Shown piece by piece: positions 23,875 to 31,051 of a stretch of 41,813 nt of DNA. The translations under genes were made by a program, and so were the position numbers. The stretch covers positions 1 to 41,813 of the forward strand of contig PLUC01000155.1 in assembly GCA_003165415.1 (NCBI GenBank), given 5' to 3'. This DNA is from Holophagaceae bacterium. Lineage in GTDB: Bacteria; Acidobacteriota; Holophagae; Holophagales; Holophagaceae. The stretch's first letter is position 1. Every line of letters begins with the position of its first letter. The notes under the pieces are model-generated. The model did no database searches. It saw only the letters and a list, made by a program, of their open reading frames with translations, and was not told the DNA's origin.

Positions 23875-24989
23875 CCCCTGCCCGCCTGCGCCAGCAGCGC
23901 GCGGACCACGGCCGCCTGGGCCTCGTGCTCCATCTCCGGCCAGATGGGCAGGGAGATGACCTCGGCGCAGAGCCGCTCCGCCACCGGGCAGGCCACGTGG
24001 GCGTGGCTGTGGGCGTAGGCCAGCAGCCGGTGGCAGGGGACCGGGTAGTAGACCATGGTCTCCACCCCCTCCTGGGCCAGCCGGGCCTGGAGCTGGTCCC
24101 GGTCGCAGCCCGGCACCCGCACGGTGAACTGGTGGTACACGTGGCCCGGGTCCGGAGGCGGCAGGACGATGCGCCCGTGGCCCTCCAGCAGCCGGCGGTA
24201 GCCCTCCGCCACCCGTCTCCGGCCCGCGTTCCAGGCCTCCAGGCGGGGCAGCTTGACCCGCAGGATGGCGGCCTGGAGCTCATCCAGGCGCGAGTTGTAG
24301 CCCATCATCTCGTTGTGGTATTTCTTCCGGCTGCCGTGCACCCGCAGCGCCCGGCACAGCGAAGCCAGCTGGTCGTCGCTGGTGGCCAGCAGCCCGCCGT
24401 CGCCGCAGGCGCCCAGGTTCTTGGAGGGGAAGAAGCTGAAGCATCCGATCTGGCCCATGCTGCCGGTGGGCCTGTCCCGGTGGCGCGCCCCGAAGCTCTG
24501 GGCGCAGTCCTCCACCACCATGAGCCCCCGGCGCCGGGCGATGTCCAGGAGGTCGTCCATGGCGCAGGGGCGGCCGAACAGGTGCACCGGGAGGATGGCC
24601 CGGGTGCGCAAGGTGACGGCCCGCTCCACCCGGGCGGGATCCAGGTTCATGGTGGCCTCCTCCACGTCCGCGAACACCGGGGTGGCGCCCACCTGGCTGA
24701 TGGCCTCGGCGGTGGCGAAGAAGGTGAAGGGGGTGGTGACGACCTCGTCCCCGGGGCCGATGCCCAGGGCCCGGAGGGCGATGACCAGGGCGTCGGTGCC
24801 GGAGTTGCAGCCGACGGCGTGCTTCATCCCCAGGTAGCGGGCGGCCTCCTGCTCGAAGGCCCGCACCTCCGGCCCGAGGATGTAGTGGGTGGAGCGCAGG
24901 GTCCGCTGGATGGCCTGGTTGAGCTCCGGCCACAGGGCGTCCAGTTGCGGGTTGAGGTCCAGCACGGGGATGCGGGTCTGGGTGTCCAC
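23871..24989 (-). CDS. WbpE-like UDP-sugar 3-aminotransferase (DegT family)
   Basis: The 372-aa protein is a PLP-dependent DegT aminotransferase: CNSGTDALVIALRALGIGPGDEV, TPFTFFATAEAI, VVEDCAQSFGARH, and Schiff-base Lys190 in FFPSKNLGACGDGG. Flanked by WbpD- and WbpB-like genes, it most likely aminates the 3-keto group of UDP-2-acetamido-2-deoxy-ribo-hex-3-uluronate, the WbpE step. Its start is 3 nt after the acetyltransferase stop. Confidence 0.87.
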   Translation of the reverse strand: MDTQTRIPVLDLNPQLDALWPELNQAIQRTLRSTHYILGPEVRAFEQEAARYLGMKHAVGCNSGTDALVIALRALGIGPGDEVVTTPFTFFATAEAISQVGATPVFADVEEATMNLDPARVERAVTLRTRAILPVHLFGRPCAMDDLLDIARRRGLMVVEDCAQSFGARHRDRPTGSMGQIGCFSFFPSKNLGACGDGGLLATSDDQLASLCRALRVHGSRKKYHNEMMGYNSRLDELQAAILRVKLPRLEAWNAGRRRVAEGYRRLLEGHGRIVLPPPDPGHVYHQFTVRVPGCDRDQLQARLAQEGVETMVYYPVPCHRLLAYAHSHAHVACPVAERLCAEVISLPIWPEMEHEAQAAVVRALLAQAGRG

Positions 24990-24992
24990 GGT

Positions 24993-25595
24993 TCAGCCCT
25001 CCTTGGCCACAAGGCCGTCCGCCGAGCGGCGGTAGGCCTGGCCGTAGCTGGTCATGGCCCGGCCGGTGCCGTCGAACTTCAGCCGCTCGCCCCGTTCGCA
25101 CATGTAGCCGATGATCCGCGCGGGCACGCCGGCCACCATGGCGTAGGCGGGCACGTCCCGGATCACCACCGACCCGGCTGCCACGAAGGCGCATTCCTGC
25201 AGGGTGATGCCGCAGACGATGGTGGCGTTGGCGCCGATGCTGGCGCCGCGCTTCACCCGGGTCTCGAAGTAGTCGTCGGACCGGTTGCGGGGGAACAGGC
25301 AGCGGGGCGTCTGCACGTTGGTGAACACCATGCTCGGCCCGCAGAACACGTAGTCCTCCAGCACCACCCCCTCGTACAGGGACACGTTGTTCTGGATCTT
25401 GCAGTGGTTGCCGATGCTGACCCCGTCGGCCACCATGACGTTCTGGCCGAGGATGCAGTCTGAGCCGATCACGGTCCTGGGGTAGACGTGGGAGAAGTGC
25501 CAGATCTTTGTGTTCTCGCCGATGCTGGCGCCCTCGTCCACCACCGCGGTGGGGTGGGCGTAGTGGGGCTTGGGGGGTGCGGTAAGGGTGTTCAC
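24993..25595 (-). CDS. WbpD-like UDP-3-amino-sugar N-acetyltransferase (hexapeptide repeat)
   Basis: The 200-aa protein is a left-handed beta-helix acetyltransferase with repeated hexapeptides (IGENTKIWHFSHVYPRTVIG, LGQNVMVADGVSIG, RGASIGANATIVCGITL). It ends with the AGVPARIIGYMCERGERL motif typical of WbpD/WlbB. The predicted reaction is acetyl-CoA-dependent acetylation of UDP-GlcNAc(3NH2)A to UDP-GlcNAc(3NAc)A. It overlaps the oxidoreductase stop by 4 nt (25592-25595). Confidence 0.9.
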   Translation of the reverse strand: MNTLTAPPKPHYAHPTAVVDEGASIGENTKIWHFSHVYPRTVIGSDCILGQNVMVADGVSIGNHCKIQNNVSLYEGVVLEDYVFCGPSMVFTNVQTPRCLFPRNRSDDYFETRVKRGASIGANATIVCGITLQECAFVAAGSVVIRDVPAYAMVAGVPARIIGYMCERGERLKFDGTGRAMTSYGQAYRRSADGLVAKEG

Positions 25596-26578
25596 GCGGT
25601 CTCCTTTGCGGTTGGGTTCAAGTCCTGCCTGAGCTGGGCGTCGGCCTCCTCGAGCACCCGGACCACCTCGACCCCGCTGTGGCCGTCGCTGAGCGGCGCC
25701 GCGCCCGAGGCGAGGCAGTCCAGGAAATGCTGGTCCTCCAGGCGCAGGGGATCGCCCTGGCCTTCGTAGATCCTTTCCGAGCCTTCGTCCACCGGCGCCA
25801 GGCCCGCGGGCGGATCGCCCCCCTTCAGGCGCTTGCGGTGCAGGGTGAGGCTCTGGTCGGACTCGTTGTAGGCGATCATCCCCTGGTCGCCCAGGACCCG
25901 CAGGCCGCGCCGCTTTCCGGGCCAGTACCAGGCGGAGTGGATGTGGGCGGAGCGCCCGGCGCGGAAGGCGAACTCCAGGTGGATGTCATCGTGGATCCCG
26001 GACTGCAGGAAGGCGGCCCCGGACGCGCGCACGGTCCGGGGGGCGCCGCCCATGAGCAGGCAGAGCACCGCCACGTCGTGGGGCGCCAGGCTCCAGAGCA
26101 CGTTCTCGGTGTTCCGGACCCGCCCGTGGTTGAGCCGCTCCTGGTGGATCCGCAGTACCCGGCCCACGGCGCCGGTCTCCAGCAACCGCTTCAGCTCCCG
26201 GATCGCCGGCTGGTACATCAGCAGGTGGCCCACCATGAGCGGCCGGCCCGCGCCGGCGGCGAGGCCCACCAGTTCCTTGGCCTGCCGGGTGTCCAGGGTC
26301 ATGGGCTTCTCCACCAGGACCCCCTTCCCCGCCAGCAGCGCCCGGCCGGCGAGGGCCGCGTGGGAGGGCGCCGGCGTGGCTACGACGATCCCGTCGGCGT
26401 GGGCGAAGGCCTGCTCCAGGGAGCTCCATACCGGCACCCCGGGGTAGTCCGCCCGGATCTTCTCCCGCAGGGCGGGCATCACCTCCACCACCCCCGCCAG
26501 CGCCCCCAGTTCATGGAAGGTGCGCACGTGGTTGCGCCCCCAGGCGCCGCATCCCACCACCGCCACGAGCGGGCTCAC
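25592..26578 (-). CDS. WbpB-like Gfo/Idh/MocA oxidoreductase
   Basis: The start is a GTG at 26578 overlapping the WbpA stop as GTGA, giving 328 aa. The Rossmann motif VAVVGCGAWGRNH is at the N terminus, followed by IVVATPAPSHAALA, the catalytic EKP in VLVEKPMTLD, and HDDIHLEFAF further on. By position between WbpA and WbpD/E homologues it should oxidise UDP-GlcNAcA at C3 (the WbpB step), probably with internal NAD recycling. Confidence 0.88.
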   Translation of the reverse strand: MSPLVAVVGCGAWGRNHVRTFHELGALAGVVEVMPALREKIRADYPGVPVWSSLEQAFAHADGIVVATPAPSHAALAGRALLAGKGVLVEKPMTLDTRQAKELVGLAAGAGRPLMVGHLLMYQPAIRELKRLLETGAVGRVLRIHQERLNHGRVRNTENVLWSLAPHDVAVLCLLMGGAPRTVRASGAAFLQSGIHDDIHLEFAFRAGRSAHIHSAWYWPGKRRGLRVLGDQGMIAYNESDQSLTLHRKRLKGGDPPAGLAPVDEGSERIYEGQGDPLRLEDQHFLDCLASGAAPLSDGHSGVEVVRVLEEADAQLRQDLNPTAKETA

Positions 26579-27921
26579 AGGAGCACCACCCGGTTCCGGT
26601 CGCAGGGCACCCCGCGGGTGGCGAAGCGGGTGTCCAGCAGCAGCCGCGCGTGCTTGACCACGAAGGCGTAGTCCACCGCGGAGTGGTCGGTGAGGATCAG
26701 CACCAGGTCCGCATCCGCCAGGACACCGGCGGTGAGCGGCACGCTCGCCAGGTCGTGGCCGTATTCCTGGAAGCGGGGGACCAGGGGATCGTGGTAGGAC
26801 ACCGCCGCCCCCCTCAGCGCCAGCAGGTGCAGGATCTCGGCCCCGGGACTCTCCCGGGCGTCCTCCACGTCCTTCTTGTAGGCCACCCCCAGCACCAGCA
26901 CCTTGGCGCCGCGCAGCCCCAGCCCGCGGTCGCTGAGCAGGCGCATGGCCTTCTCCAGGACGAACTCCGGCATGCGCCGGTTGATCTCGCCGGCCAGGGC
27001 GATGAACCGGGTGTTGAAATTGAACTCCCGGGCCTTCCACTCCAGGTAGTGCGGGTCCAAGGGGATGCAGTGCCCACCTACCCCGGGGCCCGGATAGAAG
27101 GAAAGGATCCCGAAGGGCTTGGTGCCGGCGGCATCCAGCACCTCCCACACGTCCATGCCCATGCGGTCGCAGAGCATGGCCAGCTCGTTCACCAGGGCGA
27201 TGTTCACGGCGCGGAAGGTGTTCTCGAACACCTTCACCATCTCCGCCGCCCGGGAGGAACTCACCGGCACCACGTGCAGGATGGTCTGGCGGTAGAAGGC
27301 CAGGGCCACTTCCCGGCTGACGCCATCGGCGGCCCCCACCACCTTGTTGGTGTTGCGGGTGCTGTAGCGCTTGTTGCCCGGGTCCACCCGCTCGGGGCTG
27401 AAGGCCAGGTAGAAGTCCCGCCCCTCCTCCAGGCCCGAAGCCTCCAGCATGGGCTTCATCACCTCCTCGGTGGTGCCCGGGTAGGTGGTGCTCTCCAGGC
27501 TGACCAGCTGGCCGGGCCGCAGGCGCTTGGCCAGCTCCGCGGTCACGGCCTGGATGTACTGGAGATCCGGGGTCAGGTTGCGGGTGAGCGGGGTCGGCAC
27601 GCAGATGACGATCACGTCCATCTCCGGCAGCCGGTCCCAGTCTCCGGTGGCGGCCAGCAGGCCCTTGCGCAGCACCACGTCGCGCAGCTCCTGGTCCCGC
27701 ACGTCGCCGATGTAGTTGTCCCCGGCGTTGACCCGGTCGACCCGGTCGCCGCTGCGGTCGAAGCCCAGGACCCGGAAGCCGACCTTGGCCTTCTCCACGG
27801 CGAAGGGCAGGCCCACGTAGCCCAGGCCCACCACGCCCACCCGGGCGGTGCGGTCCTTGAATTTCTCCATCAGTTCGTTGGCCGGTGAAACCACCGCGCC
27901 GGTATTGGTATAGACGCTCAT
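26575..27921 (-). CDS. UDP-N-acetylglucosamine 6-dehydrogenase (WbpA-like)
   Basis: The ATG at 27921 overlaps the Wzz stop (ATGA), giving 448 aa. It is a UDP-glucose/UDP-HexNAc dehydrogenase: NAD-binding VGVVGLGYVGLPFA (GxGxxG from residue 32), CVPTPLT, ESTTYPGTT, FSPERVDPG, KVFENTFRAVNIALVNE, and catalytic Cys285 in GVGGHCIPLDPHYL. The GNKRYSTRNTNKVVG stretch is typical of the WbpA branch, which oxidises UDP-GlcNAc to UDP-GlcNAcA. It feeds the B/E/D steps encoded next to it. Confidence 0.93.
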   Translation of the reverse strand: MSVYTNTGAVVSPANELMEKFKDRTARVGVVGLGYVGLPFAVEKAKVGFRVLGFDRSGDRVDRVNAGDNYIGDVRDQELRDVVLRKGLLAATGDWDRLPEMDVIVICVPTPLTRNLTPDLQYIQAVTAELAKRLRPGQLVSLESTTYPGTTEEVMKPMLEASGLEEGRDFYLAFSPERVDPGNKRYSTRNTNKVVGAADGVSREVALAFYRQTILHVVPVSSSRAAEMVKVFENTFRAVNIALVNELAMLCDRMGMDVWEVLDAAGTKPFGILSFYPGPGVGGHCIPLDPHYLEWKAREFNFNTRFIALAGEINRRMPEFVLEKAMRLLSDRGLGLRGAKVLVLGVAYKKDVEDARESPGAEILHLLALRGAAVSYHDPLVPRFQEYGHDLASVPLTAGVLADADLVLILTDHSAVDYAFVVKHARLLLDTRFATRGVPCDRNRVVLL

Positions 27922-28889
27922 GCGGAATGCTCCTTGGCGAGAATGCGGTTGAGGATGGCGGTGCGGTTGCGGACGGCCCAGCTTCCCGCCCCCACCGCCG
28001 AGGCGACGGCGCACACGATCAGGGCCCGGTGCGGCCGGCTCTTCTCCAGGGGGAGGCTGCCCGGGTCCATCAGCAGCAGGGTCTGGGTGTCGTTCTGGGC
28101 TTCCAGCAGGGCCTGCTCATGGTTGAGGGTCAGGTTCATCACGACCTGGCGCCACAGGTTGAGCTCTTCCCTCATCTGGGCCCCCCGGAAGCGGAGGTTG
28201 GGCGACGGGCTGGCTTCCCAGTTGCGGTTGGCGTCCTGGAACCGCTCGAACTGCCGCCCCAGTTCGGCGTACTTGTCCTGCACCTCCCGCAGCCGCCCCA
28301 GGGTGAAGCGCGCCTTGTCCCTGCCGGCGTCCTGGCCCAGCTCCACCAGGAAATCCCTCAGGCTCTCCGCCGCCTTGCGTACCACCTGCAGGGACAGCTC
28401 CGGGGAGGTGGTCTCGACGCTGATGGTCAGCAGCCCGGATTTGGGGTCCCGCTGGATGTCCAGGACCTTTTTCAGCGGCTTCATGGCCCGGTCGACGTTG
28501 TCCGCCCCCAGGTAGTCCAGCAGGGTGCCCCGGGTCCGGCGCCGGCGGGCGAAGCGCCAGGGGCGGCAGCCGTACTCGTACTCCTGCAGGAGGAGCTGCT
28601 CGGCCATGCGCCGGCTCTTGAGGATGTCCACGTAGATGACGGTGGGTCCGTCCTCCCTGGGGGCGGGGGTCTCCGGGGGCGCGGTGGGGGCCCAGACCCC
28701 GGTGCGCAGGCTGGCTCCGCCGCCGGGGTGGCCCATGTCCGACAGGATCCTGGCCTGGGACCGGTAGTCGTTGGGGAGGCACACCGTCACCGCCGCCGTG
28801 GCCAGGCCCGCCAGGCAGGCGTGGCGCAGCGGGCGGCGCAGGCTCTCCCTGGGGGTCAGGCGGCGGATCAAGGTCTGGAACTTGGACAT
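27918..28889 (-). CDS. Chain-length determinant-like protein (Wzz family)
   Basis: The 323-aa protein has a hydrophobic segment near residues 24-37 (HACLAGLATAAVTVCL), a long polar, helix-rich periplasmic-type middle (KKVLDIQRDPKSGLLTISVETTSPELSLQVV is a typical Wzz stretch), and a C-terminal hydrophobic segment (ALIVCAVASAVGAGSWAV). There is no tyrosine-kinase domain attached and none elsewhere in the cluster. It starts 43 nt after the dehydratase stop and overlaps WbpA. Confidence 0.82.
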   Translation of the reverse strand: MSKFQTLIRRLTPRESLRRPLRHACLAGLATAAVTVCLPNDYRSQARILSDMGHPGGGASLRTGVWAPTAPPETPAPREDGPTVIYVDILKSRRMAEQLLLQEYEYGCRPWRFARRRRTRGTLLDYLGADNVDRAMKPLKKVLDIQRDPKSGLLTISVETTSPELSLQVVRKAAESLRDFLVELGQDAGRDKARFTLGRLREVQDKYAELGRQFERFQDANRNWEASPSPNLRFRGAQMREELNLWRQVVMNLTLNHEQALLEAQNDTQTLLLMDPGSLPLEKSRPHRALIVCAVASAVGAGSWAVRNRTAILNRILAKEHSA

Positions 28890-28932
28890 GGGGTGAACCT
28901 CGGGTTGCGGGGAATGTGAAGGAGCGTCAGGA

Positions 28933-30933
28933 CTAGCCCGGCACCTCCAGCGGCCCTTCCTGGGCGGCATGGACGTGGCGGTGGGGGGCGCGGCCCTCCT
29001 CCTGGAGGTGGCGCCCCAACCCGGAAGGCGAGGGGCGGTACACCGGCACCAGTTTCATGAACCAGCTCAGCATCTCCCGCTGGCGGGAGCCCTCGGGCAG
29101 CCCCGGCGCCAGTCTCAGGGCCGCGAGCCCCTGCTCCAGCAGCGCGGGGTCCCGGGGATCCTGGATCGCCTCGAAGATCTTGGGATGGACGTAGGCCTGG
29201 CGGTCCTCCACCTCAGTGAACAGCTCCTCGAAGAACTTCTCCCCGGGGCGGGCGCCGGTGAACTGGATGTCGATGTCCACCCCCGGCGACAGCCCGGAGA
29301 GGCGGGCCATGTCTCTGGCCAGGTCCACGATGTGCACCGGTTCGCCCATGTCCAGCGCGAACACCCGCCCGGTTCCGCCCAGGATGCCGGCCTGGAGCAC
29401 CAGCTGCCCGGCTTCGGGGATGGTCATGAAATACCGGACCATGTCCGGGTGGGTGACGGTGATCGGCCCGCCCCGGCGGATCTGGTCGCGGAACAGCGGG
29501 ATGACGCTGCCCCTGCTGCCCAGGACGTTGCCGAAGCGCACGCTGACGTAGCGGGAACCCTTGCCGGCCTGGCCCGCGGCCTGGATCACCAGGTGCTCGC
29601 CAATGCGCTTGGTCACGCCCAGGACGTTGACCGGGTTCACCGCCTTGTCGGTGGAGATGTTGACCACGATGCGCGCGGCCGCGGCCAGGGCCGCCTTCAG
29701 CACGTTCTGGGTGCCGAAGATGTTGTTCTCGATGGCCTCCTCGGGATGGTGCTCCAGGTAGGGGACGTGCTTGTGCGCCGCGGCGTGGAACACCACCTGG
29801 GGCCGCCAGGCGTCGAACACCTGGTGCAGCCGCGCCCGGTTGCGGATGTCGCAGAGGGCCACCGCGATGTCCTGGGCAGGATAGAGGCGCCTCAGCTCGC
29901 GCTCGATCTCCCAGAGGCTGTTCTCCCCCCGGCCCAGCAGGACCAGGGTCCTCGGCCGGAAGCCCGCCACCCGCCGGCTCAGTTCGCTGCCGATGGATCC
30001 GCCCGCCCCGGTGATGAGCGCCACCGACCCTTCCAGGGCATGGCGGATGGCGCCGGTGTCCAGGTTGATGGCCTCCCGCCGGAGCAGGTCCTCGATGGCG
30101 ATGTCCCGCACCTCGGGCTTCCAGGGGTGGTCGCCCACCAGCTCCAGGATCCCCGGGACGGTCTTCACCCGGATGCCCTGGGCCTGGAGCTGCTGGCTCA
30201 GCTCCCGGATCCTGGCGCCCGGGGCGCCGGCCATGCCCAGGATCACCAGGGACGCGTTCTGCTCCCGGACGAAGGCCTGCAGCAGCCGGGTGGGGCCCAG
30301 CACCGGGATCCCCTCGATCCGCACGCCCTGCTTCTCCAGGGCGTCGTCCACGAAGCCCAGCACCTGGTAGTCCAGCCGGGGGTGCTCCCGCAGTTCCTGG
30401 CAGAGCCTCATCCCGGCCCTCCCGGCGCCGACGATGAGGGTGCGCTCCGGCCGGGACGCGCCCTGCCCGGCGGCGGACCCGGGCAGCCCGGGCCGGCGCA
30501 GGTAGCGCCTGCGGTGCTCCTTCATGGCCAGCACCCGGAAGCCGAACCACATCGCTCCGGTGAGCAGGCTGGCCGGGAGGAAGATGCCGGCGCCCTCCAC
30601 CCCCAACCGGACGTCGCCGCGCAGGGCGCAGAACACCAGCGCGGCCGCTGCGAGGCTGAGGGTGCCCCGCAGCAGGGCCCAGGCCTCGCTGAAGCCCACC
30701 ATGCGGTAGTGCTGGCTGGTGAAGCCGAAGGCCGCGTTGACCGCCACCGCCAGGGCCGTGAAGAGGGCCGCCCCCCGCATCGCCGGCGGCGCCGGGCGGA
30801 GCAGGCAGCAGGTGAGGCTCCACGCCGCCGCCGCCAGCGCTCCGTCCAGGAGCAGCTTGCCGCTTCGGCGCACCATGGGCCGGCTGTCGAGCTTCCAGGC
30901 CTTGTCGTTTGAATTCTTCTTCAGGGATTCCAT
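28933..30933 (-). CDS. WbpM/CapD-like membrane-bound nucleotide-sugar 4,6-dehydratase
   Basis: The 666-aa protein has about four N-terminal membrane segments (residues 25-140), a first Rossmann domain (ERTLIVGAGRAGMRLCQEL), and a C-terminal SDR domain with SVALITGAGGSIGSELSRRV, FHAAAHKHVPYLE, VNISTDKAVNPVNVLG, KRIGE, FGNVLGSRGSVIPLF and PITVTHPDMVRYFMTIPEA. It should convert UDP-GlcNAc to a 4-keto-6-deoxy sugar. The ATG at 30933 has only GAGG about 13 nt upstream, an unusually long gap, so initiation may be weak. The last 30 residues (after VYRPSPSGLG) look non-conserved. Confidence 0.92.
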   Translation of the reverse strand: MESLKKNSNDKAWKLDSRPMVRRSGKLLLDGALAAAAWSLTCCLLRPAPPAMRGAALFTALAVAVNAAFGFTSQHYRMVGFSEAWALLRGTLSLAAAALVFCALRGDVRLGVEGAGIFLPASLLTGAMWFGFRVLAMKEHRRRYLRRPGLPGSAAGQGASRPERTLIVGAGRAGMRLCQELREHPRLDYQVLGFVDDALEKQGVRIEGIPVLGPTRLLQAFVREQNASLVILGMAGAPGARIRELSQQLQAQGIRVKTVPGILELVGDHPWKPEVRDIAIEDLLRREAINLDTGAIRHALEGSVALITGAGGSIGSELSRRVAGFRPRTLVLLGRGENSLWEIERELRRLYPAQDIAVALCDIRNRARLHQVFDAWRPQVVFHAAAHKHVPYLEHHPEEAIENNIFGTQNVLKAALAAAARIVVNISTDKAVNPVNVLGVTKRIGEHLVIQAAGQAGKGSRYVSVRFGNVLGSRGSVIPLFRDQIRRGGPITVTHPDMVRYFMTIPEAGQLVLQAGILGGTGRVFALDMGEPVHIVDLARDMARLSGLSPGVDIDIQFTGARPGEKFFEELFTEVEDRQAYVHPKIFEAIQDPRDPALLEQGLAALRLAPGLPEGSRQREMLSWFMKLVPVYRPSPSGLGRHLQEEGRAPHRHVHAAQEGPLEVPG

Positions 30934-30969
30934 TTTTTTCTAAGCCTCTTGATGAGACAAACCCGCTCC

Positions 30970-30989
30970 TGTCCTGCCAAATCAGGACA
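30970..30989. promoter_or_regulatory. Short perfect palindrome upstream of the WbpM-like gene
   Basis: TGTCCTG (30970-30976) and CAGGACA (30983-30989) form a perfect 7-bp inverted repeat with a 6-nt centre inside the 118-nt gap between the export gene and the dehydratase. It is the only sizeable gap in the upper cluster. It could be an operator or an mRNA hairpin; no clear promoter accompanies it. Confidence 0.35.
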
Positions 30990-31051
30990 CCGCGTTTACA
31001 AATTGTTCAGGTTCCTCCGGGCTCCCGGCCGGTTCAGGCGAGGCCGCGAGC

